A stretch of DNA of 30,111 nucleotides from Zygophlyctis sp. KS116 (Eukaryota; Chytridiomycota). Shown here one piece after another: positions 1 to 17,866 of the stretch (positions are counted from its first letter, which is position 1; each line of letters begins with the position of its first letter). The stretch lies in assembly GCA_054661495.1 (NCBI GenBank), contig BAAFSQ010000108.1:1-30111 (forward strand). The letters are read 5' to 3'. The notes under the pieces are model-generated. The model saw nothing but the letters and a program-made list of their open reading frames with translations. It had not been told where the DNA came from and did no database searches. Made by a program: the position numbers and the translations under genes.

Positions 1-439
1 GTTCTGATTGATGTTCGGATGGAGCTATCTGACCTTCTATTGACGGCTCTGATATTGTATTTGGCACAGGATTGCTGTTTGGAGAATTGCTTTTGGGAGA
101 ATGGCTGCTTGGAGAATTGCTTTTGGGAGCATAAAACTCTGCATTTCTCTTTGATTGATCAACTATTCCATTCTTCATAAAGTTGTAAGCAATATCGCTT
201 CCTGATGCTCCATCTTTATCAGCTTTGTTGAAAATTGGTAATCCCCCCTTTGCTCCAAAACCTGCTTTCTGTGTGGATTCAGCAGACCTTGCTGTACCAG
301 TATGACTGGGATAACTACCATCTGCACTTATTGTCATGCTAACTGCCGATTGAGAAGCAAGCGCTGATGCTTCTCCAAAGCTGAGAGACAATAGAGCGAT
401 TCCGATAAAATAGATATTTGTAGATTGGTTACTTTTCAT
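1..439 (-). CDS. Secreted repeat-containing hypothetical protein (5' part only)
   Basis: An open frame starts at ATG 439-437 and runs off the left edge (about 146 residues visible). Residues 1-28 look like a signal peptide: a short polar start, a hydrophobic core FIGIALLSLSF, then small residues (ASALA). What follows is rich in Ser, Ala, Gly and Pro, with a ten-residue repeat of the type SPKSNSPNSN. No catalytic motif is visible and I do not recognise the family. It probably encodes an exported or wall/surface protein, which is inference from the signal peptide and low complexity. The gene is cut by the window, so length and C-terminus are unknown. No intron is needed in the visible part. Confidence 0.6.
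   Translation of the reverse strand, partial: MKSNQSTNIYFIGIALLSLSFGEASALASQSAVSMTISADGSYPSHTGTARSAESTQKAGFGAKGGLPIFNKADKDGASGSDIAYNFMKNGIVDQSKRNAEFYAPKSNSPSSHSPKSNSPNSNPVPNTISEPSIEGQIAPSEHQSE
80..130 (-). repeat. 30-bp tandem repeat encoding SPKSNSP units
   Basis: The 20-bp block at 80-99 recurs at 110-129 with period 30 bp, which keeps the frame and gives two ten-residue units (PKSNSPSSHS / PKSNSPNSNP). It lies inside the partial secreted protein. Confidence 0.75.
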
Positions 440-813
440 TCTTCTTGCAAATATTGTGTAATAGATGCGGCATGACGCCCACCAATACGCCAATACGCCA
501 ACTGCGGTTAGATGACATTCGGACAGATAATTCTTACTCAAGACATGTATATATATTTGGTGTATAATGCAGCCATAATCATGATTGTTTTAGCTGTATT
601 GGTTGAAATTTCTAATCAACGAATGGTAACATCTGATCCAACTTTGATCAATGACAGTCAGACTTTTGAATCAGTGGGGGGATATTGGCCAACAAATAAA
701 ACCATGCAGTTGATAGATTAAAATATTCGGCCTTTTGAGTTACAGCATTCAATGTGTTGCTGACTAATCAAGTGGCGTTTAGTGCGAATTTGACGTGGCG
801 CAATGCGTTGAAA
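440..813. other. Sparse intergenic stretch with one doubtful small ORF
   Basis: This is one of the few gaps above 300 bp. It holds an 8-bp tandem repeat (CCAATACG, about 482-500), a possible 69-codon ORF (512-721) and, just before RPC40, a GC-richer patch with TGACGTGGCGCAA (791-803). No RNA gene or mobile element is apparent. It could also hold the divergent promoter of the left-edge gene and RPC40, or an unplaced first exon of RPC40. Confidence 0.5.
512..721 (+). CDS. Possible small single-span membrane protein
   Basis: A 69-codon ORF starts with ATG at 512. Residues about 12-32 are hydrophobic (IYLVYNAAIIMIVLAVLV) and could form one membrane span; the remainder is polar. I do not recognise it. 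A GT..AG pair at 606-655 region could also remove part of the tail, so the C-terminus is uncertain. The ORF is little longer than expected by chance in AT-rich DNA, so it may not be a gene. Confidence 0.25.
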   Translation: MTFGQIILTQDMYIYLVYNAAIIMIVLAVLVEISNQRMVTSDPTLINDSQTFESVGGYWPTNKTMQLID

Positions 814-1941
814 ATGACTGGAAAAGTTAAGATCTTATCAGATAGAATTGTAATTATTGATCGGTTTTATTAATGCTTTAGAATCTAAATCCGTTGGATG
901 AAACTCCCCTTCAAAAGGTAATTTACTGTTGCATTAATGATTTATAGCCTGAAATTCAAGTGCATTCTCAGTCAGAGTTGGACATGGAATTCGATCTGAT
1001 CGGTGTGGATGCTTCAGTTGCAAATGCATTAAGAAGAATCATGATTGGAGAAGTTCCAACAATGGCAGTTGAAAATGTTTACATTTACAATAATACTTCA
1101 GTAATGCATGATGAAATATTGGCCCACAGATTAGGGTTAATACCAATCTTGGCTGATGCTGCACAGTTTGATATAAAGCAAATTCAAGGTATATAATTTA
1201 TCATTTAAAAATATCAAGATTCTCCAACAGATTTGAACACTCTAGTTTTCAAATTACAGGTGGATTGCACTTTAAATCCAAATGCAGCAAAAAGTAGCTT
1301 AAATCCAACCGAAAAATATTTAAATTCCAATGGTAATTTAAAAGGACTTAAAATATAGTTTATTCAAGTGATATTAAATGGATTCCTCAGGGTGATCAAA
1401 TAGAAAAATTTGGAGAAGATGGTATTAAACCTGTCTTGAATGATATATTGATTGTCAAACTACGACCAAATCAAAAACTTAATGCGGAATTACATTGTCA
1501 AAAGGGAATTGGTAAAGAACATGCTAAATGGTCTCCAGTCGGTAAATTATTTGTTTATTAAAAATAGCAACTGCATCCTACCGTCTTTTACCAGAAATCA
1601 GACTTTTGTCAAAGATAAAAGGAGAAGAAGCTCAAAAGTTCTCAAAATGTTTTCCAAAAGGTGTTGTAGAAATATTCAAAAATGATCAAGGTGAAGATGA
1701 AGCCCGTGTAGTAGATCCTAGGAAAGATACAGTCTCACGGGAAGTTTTAAGACATCCAGAATTTAAGGATAAAGTTGAGCTATCTAGAGTCCGAGATCAC
1801 TTTATTTTTACTATTGAATCAACTGGTATCTATCAACCTGAAACTATATTTACAGAAGCAGTTAAAGTATTGATTGGAAAGTGTCAAACGATTAAGGACG
1901 CTTTAGCTGAATTAGATTCTGGAATGGCAGTTGATAGATAA
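814..1941 (+). CDS. RPC40: RNA polymerase I/III common subunit RPAC1 (AC40)
   Basis: This is the AC40 subunit shared by RNA polymerases I and III; it pairs with AC19 as the alpha-like assembly platform in the nucleus. Exons: 814-849, 882-917, 948-1188, 1231-1332, 1359-1541, 1568-1941, giving about 323 aa (human POLR1C 346). Introns are 32, 30, 42, 26 and 26 nt. Family signatures: [98 protein letters not shown]. All exon joins align with the family without gaps. The N-terminus lacks the usual TDFPG-type stretch, so the start at 814 is the weakest part; an upstream exon may be missing. Only 15 nt separate its stop from the PUT2 start. Confidence 0.93.
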
Positions 1942-1956
1942 AAAGTTTCCTAAAAA

Positions 1957-3887
<1,931 letters not shown>

Positions 3888-3953
3888 CTTAAATAAAAAG
3901 TTATTCATTTGATTCTTCTAAAGTGATTGCCAATTGCGGCAGTGTTAGAAAAA

Positions 3954-5924
3954 ATGAACTTTAGTGAGAATCAGAATATCAATTATACGGAACCAGTTGA
4001 CAAATTATCTTTGCCAACAGTTTATGATTCTGCAGAGGATTTGACGGCCAAAGCAATAAAGTGGAGTGAAGCCGATCGTAGTATGGGACGATTTAAGAAT
4101 GGAGTTGAGTGAGTCACAAAAAAAGTCTGGACAAATGGAAAGGTTCAGAATGGGTCTTGTCCTCTTATATAAGGATCGTGCTATTACCTTGGAGAGCAAC
4201 ACATTCCGAATTCAATTCCTTAGTAAAAGCGTTCGCAAAGGTCCAAGGAGTGCTAAACAATGCTACCAGTGATAAGTGTGAATGAATTTCGCGAGGCGTT
4301 GACTTTAAAGAGGATCAGCCGAAACTTTGTGACACGCAAAATAGCTATCAATAGGAGAGTTGTTGGTAAAACTAAACAATTGAACAGGACCATAGACGAT
4401 TTGGTTCGTTTCGCTAAAATACGACTTAATACACTCCAGAGTATTTAGTGGGGTAGACAGATCTGCGCGGGTTAATAAACTCTCTAATTTCTTTTAGTTT
4501 TATTTCGAGTGAGTTTGTACATTTTAAAGACGATCTTTATATATTGCAGTTTCATAATAAAAATATAAAAAATGCAATTAGGCATTTGAATGACGTAGCT
4601 CTCTGTTTACGGAAATTTCCTACAATGACTGATTTCTGGGAGAGTGAATACAAGGTAGAAACTATCATTCTAAAACTTAGCATTCATACAAATGGCCAAA
4701 GATCCTCGGATCTAGTCTAAAGAGAGATGCTGAAAATCAAGTCCAAATTCCAGTGGTTAATGAAAGCATTCAGGTATGATTATAACTATCATTAATAATC
4801 TAGACTGCAGATGCATCATATAATGAGGAAATTGATTTGATTAATATACCATCAGATGGTTATAAATTTGAAAGTCCGAAACCAGATAACGCTCCACAGG
4901 TTAAAAAGGCTTTCTATCCTGTATCGAAATCAAAGGATGCCGCAAAAAAGACTTCCGCTGATAGGACAAAGGATACAAAACCTCCAGAAATGCTTTCTTA
5001 TGGATGGGGAAATAACCATCCATCAGTTCCAGGGAATTTTATGAAGACTTTTAATGTAAAAGTTCCTTCAGATGAGGTACTTATATTCAGTTTTTTTGAT
5101 AAAATTAGGTATATGCTTCCACTAGAGAGCGATTGCAACGGGTTGATAAAAATTCAAGTAAAAAGAAACCGGTTCAAGTAATTACTCAACCAGAAACTGC
5201 AATCAAGGATGCGTTGCAGCAATATCTGGAAGCAAAGAAACGTCTTGAAAAGCTTCAAACAATATATAAATCAGAATACCAAATGGAATACTTAAACTGG
5301 GCTGAACCTGTACAAAAGATTGAAAATTCTGCAAGAGGGGCAGCTGGGTTATCATCAGATCATTTTGATAAGGAAAAAAGGAAAAATCAGTCACCAAAAG
5401 TCATGCCTCCGATTAAAATAGTTAGAGAAACTGCATCATCACCTCAAAAAAGAGATTATGGTTCATTTCCAAAAAAGAATGAACAAAGTCCATCCGAAAA
5501 AACTGACAAAAGTATATCTCCTACCCAATCAGCATCTGTAAATCTTCAAACTGATATATCTCAATCTCCATTTATAAACCCACACAAGATTTATGATCAA
5601 TTACAGGAAACTGATACACCCGTGAAAGCTTTAGAAAAAATTGCACCTGCTGGTGTGAGTGATGCATATGCATTTTCTAATAGAGAAAAAAGGCATTATC
5701 AAGAATCACAATCGGAATTGCAACAGCAGTTGGTAAATGGAGATCATTCATTAAAATTGGCACCAGAAGACACTCCTAAAATTGATAATTCAACAGATAA
5801 TAATGCAAGTGAAGATGGCAAAATCTTGATGTATAATGTTGATCCTCCAACTACTTGGAGACTTGCCCAAGATCTTTTGGACAGGGCTCATAAAAGATCA
5901 CAATTTATAGATAAAGATTCTTAG
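3954..5924 (+). CDS. Unrecognised coiled-coil / disordered protein, splicing partly unresolved
   Basis: I do not recognise this gene. Well-supported exons are 3954-4108 (from ATG 3954), 4550-4654, 4681-4773, 4804-5076 and 5109-5924; their joins keep one frame. A 40-nt intron 4109-4148 (GTGAGT..TTCAG) and another at 4509-4549 are likely, but the path through 4149-4508 switches frames and I could not settle it. The N-terminal half looks helical (EDLTAKAIKWSEADRSMGR; NAIRHLNDVALCLRKF) and could be a BAR-like or other coiled-coil domain; this is a guess. Another coiled coil, AIKDALQQYLEAKKRLEKLQ, lies in the last exon, followed by about 200 polar, Ser/Lys/Gln-rich, probably disordered residues. 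It is 66 bp after PUT2 and converges on EFCAB10 (51 bp between stops). Confidence 0.6.
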
Positions 5925-5975
5925 ATAATTATTTATTGATAGCTTTATTTCTGCTTAGTTAAAGATTAAATATAT

Positions 5976-6450
5976 TTACACTTCGGTGACAAATGAATCT
6001 GGTATGATTTTATTCGTATCAAAACCTGCAGGCTTGGCATTATAGTTATCCAAGCCGAATGCCTTCATTCCTCAAATTCAAAAACATAACGATCCTACCT
6101 TCCACATATTTCTCCAATGTTATATATCCACGCCCAGTTACATCAAGAATTCTAAATACTGATATTATATTTTCTTTGGTAAAATCTGAAAGTACGGAGT
6201 GTTGTCCCCGAGCCTAAAATAAGAAATTATGTTTACATGTGCGGCAACTATTGCTTCCAATTTTCTAATAATGAATTCGTTTGGATTCCCTAATCATTTT
6301 AAATCCCCTCTTAATCGTACCCGGGCGCTCGAATACCAGAGACTGTGTTATACTCTCCAGAATCTGCGGTATTTTATGTTTCTCCAAATATGCCTTGGCT
6401 TCATCGATCTGATCTTCAAACCCCAATGGTGGATGAGAGATTGTGTCCAT
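5976..6450 (-). CDS. EFCAB10: EF-hand/RIIa-like ciliary protein EFCAB10
   Basis: Exons on the minus strand: 6450-6321, 6289-6237, 6213-6099, 6070-5976; 130 aa (human protein of similar size). Introns are 31, 23 and 28 nt; the 23-nt one is the shortest in the window. Residues about 10-50 form an RIIa/DPY30-type dimerisation domain (AKAYLEKHKIPQILESITQSL, then ERPGNPNEFIIRKLE). One EF-hand-like loop (DVTGRGYITLEKYVEG) follows; position 12 is Lys rather than Glu, so calcium binding is doubtful, as in the animal protein. EFCAB10 is known from cilia and flagella, where such domains dock on radial-spoke or AKAP-type partners. It diverges from SEC5 with only 51 bp between start codons. The start is the first ATG that keeps the whole docking domain. 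Confidence 0.85.
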
Positions 6451-6501
6451 TTTCGCGTCCAAACGCGCTGATTGCGGTTCTTTCAGTTGCAGATTACAAT
6501 C
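6451..6501. promoter_or_regulatory. 51-bp shared promoter between EFCAB10 and SEC5
   Basis: Both start codons face away from this 51-bp gap, so both promoters and 5' leaders must lie here or inside coding sequence. It carries two CGCG cores (TTTCGCGTCC and AACGCGCTG), which stand out in AT-rich DNA. Confidence 0.5.
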
Positions 6502-9500
6502 ATGCGAGCGGCAATTACAAAGAAAGCAAGCTATATAGATGAAACACGCCCCTTATGGACTGCAGAGGAGGAATCGGCTAGTATGTTCAATACGATTAAT
6601 AAATAGTTATTTCATTTTATGGTCTGGAGCAGCTCTTGCCAACAACCTGGACAGAAGAAAGTAAGACGATATCAAAAAGAGAATTTATTCCTAATAAAAC
6701 TATAATGGATCGTAGTGCAGCCATTTTAGATAATCATGTTTTGGACCCTTTTGGATTAAAGGAAAATCTACATGGGTAAGAGAAAAGGAGTTAAACTATA
6801 GGCGCACTGGAAACGCGTCCATTGGCTTATCGGACAAGAACTTTGATCCAAAGTTGTTCTTGATCAAGGTTCATTCCGGAACATCATATAAGGATTTTAT
6901 TTCATCAATCCAAAAGCTTCGAACTGCGTGCGAAAAACAGAATGAAGTCATGAAAAATGTTGTTAAGCAGCATTTTGCAAAGTTTGTGAATGCAAAGGGA
7001 AACATTGATTCTTTCTATCAGCAAATGCGCCAACAAAATCTAGTATCTTCTAATGAATATGGCGTAGTGCCTTATATCAAATCTCTCGAAGGTACAAGAT
7101 TTTTTGTTTATTTTTAGTTTTGTTGGAATCGTCTAAAATACTATACACTCCTATTCTAGACAAACAACAGCATTCAGAAAAATTAAGATATACGCTCAGC
7201 TTTCTTGAACAATGGAAATTCTTTTTTCATTTACCATCAACTCTCCAATCTTACATAGCAAAGGTAAGATTATAGTATAGTTTATAGATTCTAGGGAGAA
7301 TATGATGCTGCAATTCGCGATTATAAAAAGGGACAATATCTAATCAATTCATCAAAAGAAATTTCTGCAAAAGGTAGTCCTGTCAGTGGATTGTCAGAAA
7401 AAAATTCATTACTTCCATCAAATTATTTAACAGTCTTTGAAAAAGTTTGGCAAGAAACTGAAAGAATATTTGAAGATATGCGTGCATCTCTATTTAAGCA
7501 ACTTGCGCTTCACTCTCAATCTATATCTGTACAGGAACAAGTTATCAGGTAGGTATTAAAAACTTAAAAATCATAGTCAGTTGCGAAACTTGCAGTCATC
7601 AAAGGATGCCGTGGTATATTTTTTGGATAATGAATACCAATGGCTGGTCCAGGAAATGGCTCATACACATAAGCGATATTTGGACAAATTGGAAAGTAAT
7701 TTCAACTTGTTTTATAATTTTAGAACTTAAAAACGAAAGTATGGAAGGTAAAAAACCTGATTTGTCAGCCTTTGCCAAAGAATGCAGAAAATCAAAGTTT
7801 TCAACAGTTGCTATTCCTTTCTATGATTTCAAAAGATTATTATACTGTCTTCAAAACAATGATTTAGAAGTTTTGTACGGGGGAGATATATTCGTGCAGA
7901 TGTGGAGGATTACTGCAGAACATTTTTATAGAGTCTCAAAAATTCTTATATCTTCGATTACAAAGTTATGGGGAATCTGCAAAAAGTTTATTTATCAAAA
8001 AACTGAAGGAGTAATTGCTACATTATTGATTTATAGAATAATCCTGCAGAAAAGCTTCTTAAGTTTCAAAAACTTATCCAGGATTCGTTTTTAATTACAG
8101 GAAATATTTTTATGGATGCCTTGTTTATCGGTGATTCAGAAAAACAGAAAATTAACGAGAGTTCAAACACTAAAATTGAGAGTAAAGACTTTCATGCTCC
8201 TGATTCATGCATGGAGTTGATACATTCATGCCATCCATTAATTATATGTTATTTTGGCAGGAAAATTATGACTACATGTGATGAATGCTATGATGAACTA
8301 AGTAACTTGAAAATCGATGGTGATCAAGAGCTACTAATTCCTCTTTCTTTAACGATTGATATACTTCGAAACAAATTTATTTCATCCATATCTGAGGGAG
8401 TAACCAATGGTAGGATGAAATTATATTTTTAACTATTTTAGTTGCACAGATTTTTTATGTTTATGAAAATTGGATGATTGGCATTGGGCATTTTGATTCC
8501 ATGTCCGAAAATTACAGTGCGACATTATGCACGAGAATGTTTTACCTCTTCCAAAAAGTGGTGATCGGTGCATTGCATGTTATTTCTTCTTCTCAAAGTA
8601 GTTCAATGTCTGGGGGTCCAATTGCGAATAGAATAGCAGAGCCCAACATTGCTCTAAGATCATTTCAAAGTATTAATTTTGGAAAAGATGCCGGTGCTTT
8701 TGAGAAAATCAAGACTTTATTCCTTGACTGCTTTTACTCATTTCTAGATGGTCTTGAATATATAGCATCCAATACAGACACGAAAGATGGAAATTCATTG
8801 GAAGATATTGATATAACGGAAGAAAACGGGCTCCCATTCAAACTTTCATGCAGCAAGATAGGATCGATAGTTTTGGAAGACGCCTCTTCTGGAGCCAAAC
8901 TAAAATCAAAAGCCGAATCAAATCGAGATACTGTAAGATAATTTAATTTTATATATTAGAATATCAGGGCTATTACTGCATTGAATAACTTGATGTATTT
9001 TAAGAGGTTAGTCACTCCCAGACTTATTTCTTTTTTTGAAAAAAGATTTCAAACTAGATTTTCATCAGAAGCCAAAAATATTTATGATACTATCGATTAC
9101 TTGGACGATATCATATTTCAAAATTACATTAGACGTCAAGCAACTGAAATTCATAAAATCACGAGATATGGCATACTGTTTTCCGGTCTGGAGTGGCATA
9201 ATATCCAAAATATTCAAGGTAAATTATGATATTTAATCATGATAGATATTCGTCCTTATTGTAATCAAATTCTTTTAAATTTTGTCATTGTTCATGCTCA
9301 GGTATGTGAAATATCAAAGCCGATTGTTCGCCGGGTTATAAGTGAGCTTTTATCTTATCTAGTACAAGACTTACTCAATTGCTATAGGAGAGTTGATGGA
9401 TTTAGCTTAGGAGGAATGCTACAAGCTACTCTTGAAACAGAATTCATTCATCAGTCATTAAAATCATACGAGACAAAGTTCATATCTTCCACCATAAAAC

Positions 9501-9649
9501 TTATTTATGACACTATTGAACATAGTCGAATTAATTCTGCAAGAGATTCACCTGAAGCAATGCAAGACATGCTACAAAAGACAAAGGATTTAATTACCAA
9601 GGCTAGACGAAGTACATCAGCCCAATTTCAATGCTTTAGAGAAGAGTGA
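6502..9649 (+). CDS. SEC5: Exocyst complex subunit SEC5 (EXOC2)
   Basis: Subunit of the exocyst, which tethers secretory vesicles to the plasma membrane. Exons: 6502-6580, 6607-6775, 6802-7091, 7118-7263, 7295-7548, 7577-7695, 7724-8010, 8037-8409, 8442-8932, 8960-9218, 9246-9649; 956 aa (human 924). Introns are 26-32 nt. Family landmarks: DPFGL near residue 70, NFDPKLFLIKVH, a coiled coil (KLRTACEKQNEVMKNVVKQHF), HLPSTLQSYIAKGEYDAAIRDY, and the C-terminal VHAQVCEISKPIVRRVISEL. All match EXOC2 in order. No separate IPT/TIG domain is visible at the N-terminus, as in yeast Sec5. The stop is 53 bp before adenylate-kinase gene A. Confidence 0.93.
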
Positions 9650-9702
9650 TCTACGCGCAACGTTTGTTTACTGACTTTGTTTATCTCTTTAAATTGAAAA
9701 AT

Positions 9703-12535
<2,833 letters not shown>

Positions 12536-12610
12536 AATAACACAATACAATTTAAATTAAGGATTGAAAGATGATCCCGTAGTCCGATTCCAGTTCAGGG
12601 TCGAGGCTGA

Positions 12611-16103
<3,493 letters not shown>

Positions 16104-16190
16104 ATTTATGCAAGGAAAATAGTAAAGCTTCATGTATGCGGTTCTCATTATCTCTCAAAATCTATAACCGCTCCATGAAAAAACATATAT

Positions 16191-16800
16191 TTAGAATTTA
16201 AAACCAAATTTATCTAGATCCTTGCTGAATAGATTAATCCTTAGTTTTGCTGATCCTGATGAAGAAACACGAGTCACTTGTCGACCGTATCCTTTTGCAA
16301 TAAACTTTGGATCTAAAAACTCTGGATATCTACCCATGATCCATGATAGGAATCCGTTTAACGGCGAGGTTGCTACAGGTGTAAATAATGGAACAAACAA
16401 GCAATTATCCCCTTGAGTCCTAGGCAATCTTTGCACGCCGTACCCACGGACAACATCTCGTCCTAATTCATCAAGTCCATAAATACAAATGACTATTGAT
16501 GGCCAACCATAAATATTTGTAGATTTGAATGTCAATTCCACTGGAAAGTTCCAAACACATGCTCTATTTGACAAAGCAGAGGTTGATGCCCTTGATATTT
16601 GCGAAATACCTTCATCCAGTCCCTATTATTATGCATTCATTCTTACAGCAACAATAGACCAGTCCGGACCATGTACAATAGAAAATTTACAATATATATT
16701 ATCCATGCATGGTATCTACTCATAAGAATATATATAATACTAATGCAGATTCTATTTCTCCACTAAAAGTTACACTAAAGAATCCGCTGGTTGTAGACAT
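16191..16800 (-). CDS. B9D1: Ciliary transition-zone protein B9D1
   Basis: Exons on the minus strand: 16800-16741, 16715-16647, 16622-16191; 186 aa (human 204); introns 25 and 24 nt. The B9 (C2-like) domain fills the protein: FSGEIESAL, DNIYCKFSIVHGPDW, GLDEGISQIS, CVWNFPVELTFKSTNIYGWP, DVVRGYG, FLSWIMGRYPEFLDPKF, GYGRQVTRVSS, all aligned with human B9D1. B9D1 belongs to the MKS/B9 complex that gates the cilium at the transition zone, so its presence indicates a flagellated life stage. Its ATG shares one base with the JMJD7 stop (TAATG), so its leader must lie inside JMJD7. It converges on AK gene B with 87 bp between stops. Confidence 0.95.
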
Positions 16801-17846
16801 TATCTCGCGTTTTTGGCCGATACTTCTTGCCGTTGATAAATGCGTCCCAAACTCTTCACTAAATCAATCATGCAAGAAGTCGGATTATAATCCATATCAT
16901 ACCACCAATTGATTGCAATCGTACCTTGAAAATCTTTTATTTTTGAATCCACTTGTTGTACTGCATGATACCAAAGTGCAGGAATATATAGAGTCTGTCC
17001 TGCATGTACATAAACTACTAGAGGTTTTTTAGGATAATTATAGTCATGTAGCCATGGAGTATTAAATCCAAGATCTTGTACAGTCCAACTACAATCATCA
17101 AATTCCGGACTGGTAGGCTTACATCTAACGGTAGGAAAGATCCCTTCCTTTAAGTAAAATGCATCGGTTGGAGGAATTCTAATATTAAATTGTTTATAAA
17201 CTACAGTGTAAATATCTTTGTTCCAAATACCACATGATATACATTCTCATACTGATCCCGATGTAAAGTAGTAGTAGACTGATGATTTCCGATCCATAAA
17301 TTTATAGCATCAGGTTTTCTCTGAAGACTTTTAGAAACAAAATCAATATCTGATGGTATCCTTTCAAAAAATGGCAAAAGTGTAGCATCTTTTCTCAAGT
17401 TATCATTTTGAGATTGTAGATAATACACTGCATTAGACTTGGATTTATCGGTTGATGCATTGAGAGATTTCATAAAATGAGAAAAATCCATCATCATTTC
17501 AAACGGTAAAACGAACTGATTATTAATTACTGCATCAGCCAACCCATTCGGAGTAACTGATATTAAAGTTGATCCTTTGACAGATTGCATCCCATCTGAT
17601 TGAATCCAATAGCTTAGATCCTGAGTTCCTTTTACTATGATTTAAGAAGAACCATTTACAATTATTAAGCAAAAATGGTTGCGATGATGCTACATGTTTA
17701 AGAAAAGCAATCGGTGATGGTTCGCTTTCAAGGATGGGGATGTTTGAGTATTGGCTTAGATCGCTAATGCATTGGGACATTTCTTGTAATGCATTCATCA
17801 CTTGCTCTCTCAAACATTGATCACTTTTGATCACTTGCTCTCTCAT
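16800..17846 (-). CDS. JMJD7: JmjC-domain hydroxylase, JMJD7 type
   Basis: Exons on the minus strand: 17846-17660, 17634-17205, 17178-16800; 331 aa (human 316); introns 25 and 26 nt. JMJD7 is an Fe(II)/2-oxoglutarate lysyl hydroxylase acting on TRAFAC GTPases (DRG1/2) in animals. Seen here: SVTPNGLADAV, PDAINLWIG, the iron-binding LHRDQYEN (HxD), FTLIPPTDA, the distal His in LYIPALWYHAVQQ, and INWWYDMDY. The start ATG 17846 lies within a 15-bp direct repeat, giving MREQVIKSDQC/LREQVMNALQ. The stop TAA overlaps the B9D1 ATG by one base. It diverges from the CCDC33-like gene with just 20 bp between start codons. Confidence 0.93.
17798..17845. repeat. 15-bp direct repeat at the JMJD7 start
   Basis: TCACTTGCTCTCTCA occurs at 17798-17812 and 17831-17845 (period 33 bp). 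On the minus strand it encodes REQV twice in the first residues of JMJD7. It may be a local in-frame duplication or a paired regulatory site. Confidence 0.7.
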
Positions 17847-17866
17847 AACTGCGCGAAATCAGCGAA
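17847..17866. promoter_or_regulatory. 20-bp divergent intergenic region JMJD7 / CCDC33-like
   Basis: Only 20 bp separate the two outward-facing start codons. The gap contains GCGCGAAATC, resembling an E2F-type core (TTTCGCGC on the other strand). Transcription must start here or within the opposite gene. Confidence 0.5.

Noticed and set aside
4109-4125. 17-nt GTGAGT..AAG intron in the unrecognised gene
   Set aside because: Shorter than any supported intron here (minimum 23 nt); a 40-nt alternative from the same donor to TTCAG gives a better join.
6229-6542. Plus-strand ORFs over EFCAB10 exon 1
   Set aside because: The minus strand carries the RIIa and EF-hand reading with three consistent small introns.
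7751-7772. Possible 22-nt intron in SEC5 (GTAAAAAACC..TCAG)
   Set aside because: Removing it would break the frame; reading through keeps SEC5 continuous.
16222-16912. Plus-strand ORFs over B9D1 and the end of JMJD7
   Set aside because: The minus strand encodes well-conserved B9 and JmjC motifs across the same bases with matching splice phases.
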